From NCBI RefSeq assembly GCF_021233435.1, contig NZ_CP089468.1, positions 930,001-994,000 on the forward strand: 64,000 nt of DNA, in the 5' to 3' direction. Numbering within the stretch: the first letter of the stretch is position 1; each line of letters opens with the position of its first letter. Position numbers and translations under genes: made by a program. Positions 49,181 through 56,752 of the stretch are shown here, piece by piece. Under the pieces are notes generated by a model, which saw only the letters and a list, made by a program, of their open reading frames with translations, made no database searches and had not been told where the DNA came from. The stretch is from Halobacterium noricense (GTDB lineage: Archaea > Halobacteriota > Halobacteria > Halobacteriales > Halobacteriaceae).

Positions 49181-49194
49181 TTAGGCCGGCCTAA
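49181..49194 (-). promoter_or_regulatory. DtxR/Idr-type iron box before the ABC transporter operon
   Basis: TTAGGCCGGCCTAA is a perfect 14-bp palindrome located 9 nt before the binding-protein start. A minus-strand TATA-like GTTATAAG lies directly upstream (49199-49206), so the box covers the likely start site, where a repressor would block transcription. The sequence resembles sites of DtxR-family iron regulators (TTAGG..CCTAA). Confidence 0.78.
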
Positions 49195-49232
49195 AACTCT
49201 TATAACTACCGGTTCCGGTGCCCGCGGCCGGG

Positions 49233-50381
49233 TCAGTCGTCGGCGGGCGCAGGCGCGCGCTGGTCCGCCAGCGCCGCACAGCAGTCCACCCAGTCCAGCA
49301 GGTACTCCCCGCACTCCACGAGGAACGCGCCGTTGTTGTACTCCTCGTAGTCGCCCTCCACGAGGCGCTCGCCGACTGCACGCGCAACAGCCTCGTAGGA
49401 GTCCTCCTCGGGCTCGACGGCCGCGACCTCCGTCCAGAAGTGCTCGTTGAGTTCGAGGCCCGCGACCTCGTTGGCGAGGTCGTCGAACGTCGACCGCGGA
49501 GCCTTGTTGTGCTTGCACAGCGGCGCGCCGTTGTAGAGTTCGCCGCCCACCACGTCGGCCGCACGCTTCAGGAGTACGCCGCTCCAGATGTCGTCGAAGC
49601 GCCCGACTTCCCACGCGTTGTCGTCCATCGGGAACTGGTAGAACGCGGGCACGACCTCGCGGCGGAACGCGAGGTTCATCGAGCACACCGTGAGATAGTC
49701 GCCCTCCGCCGCGACGAAGTCGCGGTCGAAGTCCTCGAAGCCCGTGCGCGTCTGCGCCTGGCCCTGCAGGTCGCCGTCCATCAGGATGCGCACCGCGTCG
49801 AGGTCCGGGACGTTCGTCCAGAGGCCCTGCGAGGCGACCACGTGGTCCGTCTCGGTCGTGTCCGTCTCGACGTCCTCGTCCATCGCGGAGTAGGGGTAGC
49901 CGCGCGGGTAGAGGTCGGAGTCGGACTGGTAGAGGACGTTCACCCAGTGCTCGTCCGAGGACACTTCCTCGACACTCCCCTCGTGGGCGAGGTTGTCGAG
50001 GTGCGTGCCGAAGAAGTCCCACTCGTCGTGGGGGAGCGTGTCGTCGTCGATGAACACGCCGTACTCGAAGTCGTTCGCCCAGAGGTAGAGCAGGCCGAAC
50101 GACGTCTGGGCGTGGCTGGCAGCGGGAATCAGGTGGCTGTACTGTTCGAGGCCCTGCTCGTCGAACCACGCCTCGCGGTCGCTGCCGTCGAAGACAGCGC
50201 CGGCGACGCCCTCCTCGTCGAGCATCTCGCGCATCCCCTCGGTGTCACAGAACTCCTCGGTGACGAGGACGACGAACAGGCGGTCCAGGTCGAAGCCGTG
50301 GTCGCGGGCGTTCCGGAAGTACTCGCGCATGCACTCGTACTCCCGAATCGTCGGCACGACCACGCAGACGTCTCGGGTCAT
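49233..50381 (-). CDS. Reversibly glycosylated polypeptide (RGP)/alpha-1,4-glucan-protein synthase-like
   Basis: A 382-residue soluble protein with a GT-A-like fold. It begins DVCVVVPTIREYECMREYF and carries EYGVFIDDDTLPHDEWDFFG, the Asp-rich motif of the RGP family. SMNLAFRREVVPAFYQFPMD and DDIWSGVLLKRAAD are further family segments. Plant RGPs act as UDP-arabinopyranose mutases or self-glycosylating proteins; the archaeal function is unknown, but sugar-nucleotide chemistry is likely. Two iron-type boxes precede it (50398-50413 and 50427-50442), so it is probably regulated by iron together with the adjacent ABC transporter. Confidence 0.8.
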   Translation of the reverse strand: MTRDVCVVVPTIREYECMREYFRNARDHGFDLDRLFVVLVTEEFCDTEGMREMLDEEGVAGAVFDGSDREAWFDEQGLEQYSHLIPAASHAQTSFGLLYLWANDFEYGVFIDDDTLPHDEWDFFGTHLDNLAHEGSVEEVSSDEHWVNVLYQSDSDLYPRGYPYSAMDEDVETDTTETDHVVASQGLWTNVPDLDAVRILMDGDLQGQAQTRTGFEDFDRDFVAAEGDYLTVCSMNLAFRREVVPAFYQFPMDDNAWEVGRFDDIWSGVLLKRAADVVGGELYNGAPLCKHNKAPRSTFDDLANEVAGLELNEHFWTEVAAVEPEEDSYEAVARAVGERLVEGDYEEYNNGAFLVECGEYLLDWVDCCAALADQRAPAPADD

Positions 50382-50397
50382 CCGTTGGAGGCGTCTA

Positions 50398-50413
50398 TTT
50401 AGGCCACCCTAAA
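50398..50413 (-). promoter_or_regulatory. Iron box 1 before the RGP-like gene
   Basis: TTTAGGCCACCCTAAA lies 17 nt before the start of the RGP-like gene. It has the same arms as the box at 50427 (TTTAGG and CCTAAA), and the inner TTAGGCC matches the palindrome at 49181. It would overlap the predicted transcription start if the TATA lies near 50440. Confidence 0.75.
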
Positions 50414-50426
50414 GTACGTGTCGATG

Positions 50427-50442
50427 TTTAGGCCGTCCTAAA
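50427..50442 (-). promoter_or_regulatory. Iron box 2 before the RGP-like gene
   Basis: TTTAGGCCGTCCTAAA is the second copy, centred 29 nt upstream of the first, about three helical turns. On the minus strand its edge forms AGTATTTAGG, which may serve as the TATA element. Two spaced boxes suggest cooperative binding of a DtxR/Idr-type regulator. Confidence 0.75.
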
Positions 50443-50445
50443 TAC

Positions 50446-51153
50446 TCAGGTGAGGCCGGCGACCGACTGCTGGAGGCGCACCGTCGGCGGCACCAGCAGG
50501 CCGCCCAGCAACACCAGAAACACGTGGAACACGCCGTCGGCGACCGCAGCGGGCGCGAGCAGCGCCAACGCTTCGGCGGCCGCCACGCCGGTCGCGCACA
50601 CCAACACGAGCAGCAGGTGGCGGCGCAGGCTGTCCAGCGCGGTGCCGTGCGCCAGCGTCTCCAGGCGCTCGCTGAACACGACGCCGTACGCCGCGAACCC
50701 GAGCGCGCCCAGCGCCTTCACGCCGGCCGCTATCGCGGGCTGGTCGATGAGCAACACGACCAGCCACTCCGCGGCGATGACGACGACGAACCCGAATTCG
50801 AGCCGTCTGACCCGGTCGAGCGAAACCGCGCGCTCCTCGGGCGACGGCGCGAGCGCGCTGTTGAAGTACACCTCCCGCAGCGCGAACGTCAAAAACGCGA
50901 TGGCCACGAGCAGCGAGACGTCCGCGAACGCGCGCACCACGCTCGCGTCCCGCACCGTCAACACGAGCCCGAGCACGCCGAAGGCCGCGAACGCCAGCCC
51001 GAGGTACGTGAGGTACCCCCAGAAGTCGTCGTACCCCTCCAGTCGGTCGAACGCGTAGTTCTGGACCGCGTAGTACGTGAACGCCAGCCCGGCGACGAGG
51101 ACGATACCGTAGGCCGCGAACGCGACCGCCGACAGCGTCTCCGCGGCGGTCAT
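50446..51153 (-). CDS. Seven-helix membrane protein, unknown function
   Basis: A 235-residue protein with about seven hydrophobic helices and few charged residues in them. Short loops carry DRLEGYDDFWGY (between helices 1 and 2), SPEERAVSLDRVRRLEFG (mid-protein) and a C-terminal LVPPTVRLQQSVAGLT tail. No channel or transporter signature is visible. The start overlaps the stop of the HEAT-pseudokinase gene (ATGA), so both are made together and may interact. Confidence 0.7.
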   Translation of the reverse strand: MTAAETLSAVAFAAYGIVLVAGLAFTYYAVQNYAFDRLEGYDDFWGYLTYLGLAFAAFGVLGLVLTVRDASVVRAFADVSLLVAIAFLTFALREVYFNSALAPSPEERAVSLDRVRRLEFGFVVVIAAEWLVVLLIDQPAIAAGVKALGALGFAAYGVVFSERLETLAHGTALDSLRRHLLLVLVCATGVAAAEALALLAPAAVADGVFHVFLVLLGGLLVPPTVRLQQSVAGLT

Positions 51154-52658
51154 CCGCCCACCCCGTCGAGGTCGGCGGCGAAGTCGTCGAGCGCGCGCTG
51201 GAAGTCCAGCAGGGTGGCGAACCGCGCGCGCTTCTCCGGGGCCAACGCCCGCGCGAACAGGTCGTCGGCGCTCGCCGGAAGCGCCGGATTCTGTTCGGAC
51301 GCCGGAATTCGTCCCTCGTCGTCGCCCGGCGGTTCACCCGTCAGCAGGAAGTACGTCAGCGCGCCCAGCCCGTAGACGTCCGTCGCCTGGTCGAAGCGGC
51401 CGTACGTCTCCGGGTTGTGGTGCTCGGGGGCCGCGAACGCGGCCGGAACCGGCGGCGTGCGGCGCGCGCTGGCGGCGTGCGCGAACCCCCAGTCGCCGAG
51501 CAGCGGCGCGTCCCACGTCCGCGCGCCCGTCTCCACGAACCGCACCGCGCCCGAGCGGATGCCGCCGTGGACGACGCCCCGCGAGTGGGCGTGACTGACC
51601 GCGCGCGTGAGGACGCTGGCGTCCCAGACGGCCTCCGCTAGCGTCACCGGCGCGCCGCGGCCGTCGAGCGTGTCGCCGTCGTCGTAGCGCGTCGCCAGCC
51701 AGCGCGCGCCATAGCCGAGCACGGCGACCACGTGGTCGTGATCGTCGACGCCCGCCCACTGCTCGACGGCGTCAGCGAACGCCGACGCGACCGCGCTCTC
51801 GTCGGCGTGCAGCCGCCGGACCGTCGCCAGCCCGTGTTCGAGCACGTCCTCGTCGACGTCCGCGCGGTAGTCGGTCGTCAGCACGCCCTCGCGGAGTTTC
51901 AGGTTCGGCGAGACGGCCTCGGCGTCGAGTGTCACGTCCGGCGGGTCCGGAATCTCCGCAGGCGGCCCCGCGTCGGCCTCGTCAGTCTCGGTCTCCTCGC
52001 CGCGGACCGGCGCGTTCTGCCCGAACGAGACGTGAACCGGCCGCGAACGGTCGTCGTCGGCGTTCACCGTGACCACGGAGACGCCGTCGGGGAACAGGTC
52101 CGCGTACGCCGGGTGCGAGCGCACGACCATCGGGTAGCCCGCGTCCTCCGCGCGCTCCGCGATGGCGGCCGTCACCTCGGCGACCGCCTGCTTCGCGTAC
52201 CGCTGGACGAGCGCGTCCTCGGACTGCGTGAGCGGCGCAATCGCCGACAGGCCCGTCGAGGCCCGGGCGGGGTAGGACTTCGTGACGCCCGCGAGCGCGA
52301 CCACGCCGTTCTGCCGGACGAGCGGGTCGTCGGCCCGCGTCAGCGAGACGAGGTCGGAGAACTGCACGGAGAGCGCGTCGGGCTGGCGCTCGGCGAGTTC
52401 CGCGAGCACCCACGTCGCGCCCCGCCGCACCCACACGTCGTCGTCACGGATCGCGTCGCGGACGTCGTCGAGGACGGCGCGGACCTCGGTCGGCTCGGTG
52501 GTGACGGCCTCCACGAGCCGCCACGCGGCACCCGCGCGCTCGTCGGCGTCGTCGCTGTGGAGGCGCTCGGCGAGCTCCTCGACGCCGTCGGCGTCCACGG
52601 ACTGCCGGAGCGCGGCAACCCGTTCCTCGTCGACCGGGCCGTCTGTGTGACGTTCCAT
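51150..52658 (-). CDS. HEAT-repeat protein with degenerate protein-kinase domain (pseudokinase)
   Basis: A 502-residue protein starting at ATG 52658. HEAT-like repeats occupy about residues 1-180 (DDADERAGAAWRLVEAV, DDDVWVRRGATWVLAELAE, DDPLVRQNGVVALAGV). The C-terminal half is a Ser/Thr-kinase fold: hinge-like RYDDGDTL, then HSRGVVHGGIRSGAV where the catalytic loop should read HRDxKxxN, a DWG in place of DFG, and APEHHNPETYGRFDQATDVYGLGAL (APE helix). The catalytic Asp, Lys and Asn of the loop and a clear beta-3 Lys are missing, so phosphotransfer is unlikely. It may be a scaffold linked to the co-encoded membrane protein. Confidence 0.8.
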   Translation of the reverse strand: MERHTDGPVDEERVAALRQSVDADGVEELAERLHSDDADERAGAAWRLVEAVTTEPTEVRAVLDDVRDAIRDDDVWVRRGATWVLAELAERQPDALSVQFSDLVSLTRADDPLVRQNGVVALAGVTKSYPARASTGLSAIAPLTQSEDALVQRYAKQAVAEVTAAIAERAEDAGYPMVVRSHPAYADLFPDGVSVVTVNADDDRSRPVHVSFGQNAPVRGEETETDEADAGPPAEIPDPPDVTLDAEAVSPNLKLREGVLTTDYRADVDEDVLEHGLATVRRLHADESAVASAFADAVEQWAGVDDHDHVVAVLGYGARWLATRYDDGDTLDGRGAPVTLAEAVWDASVLTRAVSHAHSRGVVHGGIRSGAVRFVETGARTWDAPLLGDWGFAHAASARRTPPVPAAFAAPEHHNPETYGRFDQATDVYGLGALTYFLLTGEPPGDDEGRIPASEQNPALPASADDLFARALAPEKRARFATLLDFQRALDDFAADLDGVGG

Positions 52659-52749
52659 GCGCGTTGCTATCGAGCCAACTTCGCCGGCACCCGCATTGAA
52701 CCTTCGGCTTTCCCCGGTGGTTTTGCTGCCCCGGCACCTCTCGCCCGGT

Positions 52750-54078
52750 ATGGGAGACATCTGGGACCGGGCGACGCTCGCCGAGACGCCCGCCCGCGAG
52801 ACGGCGCTGGCGTGCGTCGAGGCCGGCATCGACGCTGCACACCCCGCTCGCGTCGTGGCCGACGAAATCGCGGTCGACAGAGAGACGCTCCGCGTCGCGG
52901 ACGCGACCTACGACCTCGCCGGCCACGACCGCGTCGTCGTGCTCGGCGGCGGGAATGCGGCCGCACACGTCGCTCGCGTGCTCGCCGACGCGCTCGGTGA
53001 CCGACTCGACGGCGGGTGCGTGGTGACCGACGACCCTATCGACGTGCCAGGCGTGGCCGTGCTCCCGAGCGACCACCCCGTGCCTTCGGAGCGCGGCGTC
53101 GCCTCCACCAAGGAACTGCTCGACGCCGCCCGCGGCTGCGACGCCGACACGCTCGTGCTCGCGGTGATAACCGGGGGCGGCAGCGCGGTGCTGCCCGCGC
53201 CCGCAGACGGACTCTCCCTATCTGACTTGCAGGCCACGACGGAGGCGCTGTTGCGCTCGGGCGCGCCGATTCACGACGTGAACGCCGTCCGCAAACACTG
53301 CTCGGCGCTGAAGGGCGGCCAGCTCGCGCGAGCGCTCGCGCCGGCGACCGTCGTGACGCTCGTGTTCAGCGATGTCGTCGGCAACGACCTTGACGTCGTC
53401 GCCAGCGGACCCACAGTCTCGGACACCTCGACGTACGGCGACGCCCTGGCCGTCCTCGACGACTACGCGGTCGACGTTCCCGCCGCAGTCCGCGACCGCC
53501 TCGAACGCGGCGCGCGTGGCGATCTCCCGGAGACACCTAGTGAGGACGACCCGGCATTCGAGGACGTCGACACGCACGTGCTCGCGGACGGCTCTACTGC
53601 GCTCGCCGCGGCCAGCGACGCCGCCCGCGAGCGCGGCTACGAGACCCTGATTCTGTCCTCGTGTATCGAGGGCGAAGCCCGCGAGGTCGGTGGAGTCCAC
53701 GCCGCGATTGGAACGGACGCCGCGAACACGGGCAACCCGGTCGACCCGCCCGCCGTCGTGCTCTCGGGCGGCGAACTCACGGTGACCGTCGAGGGCGACG
53801 GCGACGGCGGCCCGAATCAGGAATGCGCGCTCGCCGCCACCCATCGGCTCCCCGACGGCGCGGCGTTCGCGTGCGTGGACACGGACGGCATCGACGGCGC
53901 GAGCGAGCACGCCGGCGCGCTCGTCGACAGCGAGACGGTCGACGACCTGGCCGACGCCCGCGCGGCGCTCCACGAAAACGACGCCGGCGGCTTCCTCGCC
54001 GACCAGAACGCGCTGCTCCGTACTGGTCCGACTGGAACGAACGTCAACGACCTGCGCGTGCTCGTCGTCGAGAACTGA
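52750..54078 (+). CDS. Glycerate 2-kinase (GckA/MOFRL family)
   Basis: A 442-residue enzyme of the DUF4147/MOFRL type, which phosphorylates glycerate to 2-phosphoglycerate in the semi-phosphorylative and serine/glycerate routes. Visible family parts: VVVLGGGNAAAHVARVLAD near residue 60-78, LPSDHPVPSERGV, AVITGGGSAVLPAP (ATP/phosphate loop), NAVRKHCSALKGGQLAR, VFSDVVGNDLDVVASGPT, and the C-terminal MOFRL signature VVLSGGELTVTVEGDGDGGP with NQE. ATG 52750 is chosen by homology-type length; the frame continues upstream. It is divergent from the HEAT-pseudokinase gene. Confidence 0.88.
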   Translation: MGDIWDRATLAETPARETALACVEAGIDAAHPARVVADEIAVDRETLRVADATYDLAGHDRVVVLGGGNAAAHVARVLADALGDRLDGGCVVTDDPIDVPGVAVLPSDHPVPSERGVASTKELLDAARGCDADTLVLAVITGGGSAVLPAPADGLSLSDLQATTEALLRSGAPIHDVNAVRKHCSALKGGQLARALAPATVVTLVFSDVVGNDLDVVASGPTVSDTSTYGDALAVLDDYAVDVPAAVRDRLERGARGDLPETPSEDDPAFEDVDTHVLADGSTALAAASDAARERGYETLILSSCIEGEAREVGGVHAAIGTDAANTGNPVDPPAVVLSGGELTVTVEGDGDGGPNQECALAATHRLPDGAAFACVDTDGIDGASEHAGALVDSETVDDLADARAALHENDAGGFLADQNALLRTGPTGTNVNDLRVLVVEN

Positions 54079-54102
54079 GCGCCTACCTGAATCAAGGAGG
54101 GT

Positions 54103-54119
54103 CCCGGCCTTTGGCCGGG
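54103..54119 (+). repeat. Left-end hairpin of the IS1341-type element
   Basis: CCCGGCC and GGCCGGG with a TTT loop form a perfect 7-bp hairpin 24 nt after the glycerate kinase stop. Subterminal hairpins of this type are recognition structures in IS200/IS605 elements. Confidence 0.65.
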
Positions 54120-54159
54120 CGTGAATCCGACACCCCACGCCACTACCCACGTTCGACGC

Positions 54160-54297
54160 TCATTCCGGGGTATCTTCTCTGACTTTCTTCTCGCCTTCGA
54201 GGAGTAACCCTTTCCACGTCAATCCACGGTGCTTCTTCAATTCCTTCAACCGCTTGTACTGTTCTTCGTCATCGAACTCGATTCGGACTGCAACCAT
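54160..54297 (-). CDS. Small RHH-like protein carried by the TnpB element
   Basis: A 45-residue protein encoded opposite to tnpB. It starts MVAVRIEFDDEEQYKRLKEL and continues with LTWKGLLLEGEKKV, which fits a ribbon-helix-helix or short coiled fold. Small ORFs of this sequence type are often seen upstream of haloarchaeal IS1341 transposase genes. Its start is 53 nt from the tnpB start, so it may control tnpB from the shared A/T-rich promoter region (CATATTTATG at about 54316). Confidence 0.6.
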   Translation of the reverse strand: MVAVRIEFDDEEQYKRLKELKKHRGLTWKGLLLEGEKKVREDTPE

Positions 54298-54350
54298 ATA
54301 GTAGCACACAGAACACATATTTATGTGTGTTCGGGTGCAACCAGTAGTTG

Positions 54351-55625
54351 ATGAAGCGATCCAACACGTTCGATGTGGTGCCTCAGTCCGAGGAGGACGA
54401 GGAGTTGCTTCGACGCCTGTTGGACGCTTCTGCCGCTCTCTGGAACGAAATCAACTACGAGCGCCGCGAGAACTACGCCGACCCCGACGGAGACGTGTGG
54501 GACATCAGCGAGTATCGTGGGCGCTATGGCGGGACGGTCGGTGCTTCGACGGTTCAGCAAATCGAACGTAAGAACCGCGAAGCATGGAAGTCGTTCTTCG
54601 CGCTCAAGGAGAAGGGCGAAGCTAACGGCAAGCCCGGATTCTGGGGGAACTCGGAAGATGGACGCGAACTCCGGGCGTACATACGCAACACGTCGTACTC
54701 CGTTGAGTGGGGTGAATACTCCCGGCTCGAAATTCTCGTCGGCCAAGACCTAAAAGACGAGTACGGGCTTGGATACCGCGAACGCCTCCGGCTTGAAGTT
54801 CGGGGCAATCCCAATTGGAAGGAGTACGAGAAGCAGGGTCGGTTGGAGTTGTTCTACGACGAGCAAGCACAAACGTTCAGGGCCTTTCAGCCAGTCACCG
54901 TTGATGATTCTCGACTGGCACACCCACTGGCTTCGGAAGAAGCCGCTCTGGACATCGGTGCGAACAACCTCGTCGCCTGCACAACCACAACCGGCACCCA
55001 ACTCCTGTACGAAGGACGCGACTTGTTCGAGCGGTTCCGCGAGACGACGCGAGAAATCGCGCTACTCCAATCACTCTTGGAGGAAGGTCGGTACAGTAGT
55101 CACCGTATCCGACGCCTGTACGACCGACGCACCAAGCGGCGTGACCACGCCCAAGACGCGCTCGCCCGTGACCTCATCGAACGGCTGTACGACGAAGGCG
55201 TTTCGACAGTGTACGTAGGGGCGTTGACGGACGTACTTGAAACGCACTGGTCGGTGGAGACGAACGCGAAGACGCACAACTTCTGGGCGTTCCGAGCGTT
55301 CATAAACCGGCTGGCGTGTACTGCCGAAGAATACGGTATCTCAGTGGAAGTACGGTCTGAGGCGTGGACGAGTCAGGAGTGTCCGAACTGTGGTTCGATA
55401 GAAGATACGACGCGTCACCGCGACACGCTGACGTGCCCATGTGGATTCGAGGGTCACGCTGACCTCGTGGCCTCAGAGACGTTCTTGAGACGGCAGACAA
55501 CGGTAACACGGTCGATGGCACGGCCTGTATGCCTCAAGTGGGACGACCATCACTGGTCAGAGTTACCACGCTCAGTTCCCAACGAGGAGCATACGAACCC
55601 GCAAGTTGCCTCCGTGGGCCGGTAA
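54351..55625 (+). CDS. tnpB: TnpB family RNA-guided nuclease-like protein (IS1341-type transposase)
   Basis: A 424-residue OrfB/TnpB protein. The RuvC-like domain starts with [17 protein letters not shown] (Asp about residue 205) and has a zinc finger of SQECPNCG...[10 protein letters not shown] form. It ends with [14 protein letters not shown] (third RuvC motif, Asp). At the second motif the sequence is [10 protein letters not shown], where the canonical family has an acidic residue (E/D-D-L type). Catalytic competence is therefore uncertain. TnpB proteins are guided by an omega RNA from the 3' end of the element. Start ATG 54351 is preferred to the TTG just upstream. Confidence 0.88.
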   Translation: MKRSNTFDVVPQSEEDEELLRRLLDASAALWNEINYERRENYADPDGDVWDISEYRGRYGGTVGASTVQQIERKNREAWKSFFALKEKGEANGKPGFWGNSEDGRELRAYIRNTSYSVEWGEYSRLEILVGQDLKDEYGLGYRERLRLEVRGNPNWKEYEKQGRLELFYDEQAQTFRAFQPVTVDDSRLAHPLASEEAALDIGANNLVACTTTTGTQLLYEGRDLFERFRETTREIALLQSLLEEGRYSSHRIRRLYDRRTKRRDHAQDALARDLIERLYDEGVSTVYVGALTDVLETHWSVETNAKTHNFWAFRAFINRLACTAEEYGISVEVRSEAWTSQECPNCGSIEDTTRHRDTLTCPCGFEGHADLVASETFLRRQTTVTRSMARPVCLKWDDHHWSELPRSVPNEEHTNPQVASVGR

Positions 55626-55648
55626 GCGATACCCCCAGCGCGAGGAAA

Positions 55649-55668
55649 CCCCGGCGTTCACGCCGGGG
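55649..55668 (+). ncRNA. Right-end hairpin, probable 3' part of omega RNA
   Basis: CCCCGGCG and CGCCGGGG with loop TTCA form a perfect 8-bp hairpin 24 nt after the tnpB stop. In TnpB elements the omega RNA scaffold ends at this right end and the following genomic DNA serves as guide. The 5' boundary of the RNA cannot be seen; it probably overlaps the tnpB 3' end. Confidence 0.5.
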
Positions 55669-55674
55669 AGGATG

Positions 55675-56544
55675 TCATAGCCAGCGGGAGAACACGGACT
55701 CGTCCGTGTCCCGGTGGACGGTTAGGACCGGGCCGGACTCGCCGTCCTGTTCGACTTCGTCGGTCGTCGACCCGAAGAGGAACCGCCTGAGCCGCCCCTT
55801 CTCGGGCGCGCCGAGCACCGTCACGTCGTGGTAGCCGGCGTGCTCGATGATTTCGTCCGCGGGCTCGGCGGCCTCGACGACGTGGTGGTCGACTTCGACG
55901 TCGTCGCCCAGCCGGTGCTCGTAGGCGTCCAGCAGCGCGTCAACGTCCCCTCGCTCCGACTCGCTCGCGTCCTCGCCGACGACGTGGAAGAGTTCGATCC
56001 AGCAGCCGGAGGCGCGCGCAATCGCCTCCGCGATGCGCGTCGCCAGCCCCGAGTGTGGCCCCTTCGCTACCGGCACGAGGATGCTGGACGGCGACTCGAA
56101 GGTGTCCATGCGCGTCCCGACGACGTTGTGACACCGCGACGCGACCGTCTGCTCGTCGCGGCCCCGCGAGAAGAAGCCCTGTTCCTCGCGGTCGACGACC
56201 GTCGCCGTTATCGAGTGCGAGTCGACGAACGCGTCGAGGACCCCGTTCGAGAACTCGTCCTCGAACTGCGCGACGGGGACGTCGAACTCCTCGCGGACCG
56301 CCAACTCCAGTTCCGCCTCGTCGCGCAGTTCGTTCGCGTCCGCCAGCCCGCCCGCCTCGGTCGCGTGCAGGATGTACAGTTCGCCGTCGCTCCCGAACGT
56401 GATGCTCGCGCCGAGGAGGCTCGTCTCCGTCCGGTTCGCGGCTTCGCAGAACGGCACGAGGATGCGCTGCTCGTCGGCCGGCCAGTCGACGCCCTCGTGG
56501 TCGAGGACTTGCGGCCACGGTCGGTCGCCGGAGTTGATGCTCAT
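55675..56544 (-). CDS. Tandem universal-stress-protein (UspA) domain protein
   Basis: A 289-residue protein with two USP-like domains (about residues 22-160 and 165-285). The first has RILVPFCEAANRTETSLLGA, the second SSILVPVAKGPHSGLATRIA and ends near HDVTVLGAPEKGRLRRFLFGST. This resembles the ATP-binding G-x2-G-x9-G(S/T) region of USPs, though the spacing is not perfect. ATG 56544 is used. The stop codon at 55675-55677 lies inside or at the border of the TnpB element right end, so the last residues could have been changed by the insertion. Confidence 0.78.
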   Translation of the reverse strand: MSINSGDRPWPQVLDHEGVDWPADEQRILVPFCEAANRTETSLLGASITFGSDGELYILHATEAGGLADANELRDEAELELAVREEFDVPVAQFEDEFSNGVLDAFVDSHSITATVVDREEQGFFSRGRDEQTVASRCHNVVGTRMDTFESPSSILVPVAKGPHSGLATRIAEAIARASGCWIELFHVVGEDASESERGDVDALLDAYEHRLGDDVEVDHHVVEAAEPADEIIEHAGYHDVTVLGAPEKGRLRRFLFGSTTDEVEQDGESGPVLTVHRDTDESVFSRWL

Positions 56545-56680
56545 GGGGGCTGTTCGGCCGACGAAGTGATAAATTACCGCCGTCGTCGCCACGGTTCTGA
56601 GACGTTGTGTAAATTTTGTTCGTCCAGATTATTCTATAATATCGGAACAGAGGGACAGCAGTTCGAGCGTAGTTCAAACG

Positions 56681-56688
56681 TATATATT
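56681..56688 (+). promoter_or_regulatory. Putative TATA box of the PAS kinase gene
   Basis: TATATATT lies about 70 nt before ATG 56753 (about 50 before 56735). It is the strongest A/T block in the 190-nt gap between the stress-protein and kinase genes. Confidence 0.4.
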
Positions 56689-56752
56689 GTAATAGTGGAA
56701 TTTAGTTTTCGAGCGGGAAGAAACATACGTGTGGATGTGGAACGGGGGGACG

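Larger units (their letters stand above)
54085..55677 (+). mobile_element. IS1341-type (IS200/IS605 group) TnpB-only element
   Basis: The unit contains a TnpB gene, a small opposite-strand RHH-like ORF and subterminal hairpins at both ends (54103-54119 and 55649-55668), the typical layout of haloarchaeal IS1341 elements. No Y1/HUH transposase TnpA is present, so it depends on one elsewhere. The exact ends cannot be fixed from one copy. It sits between the glycerate kinase gene and the stress-protein gene, and the right end reaches the stop codon of the latter. Confidence 0.8.
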
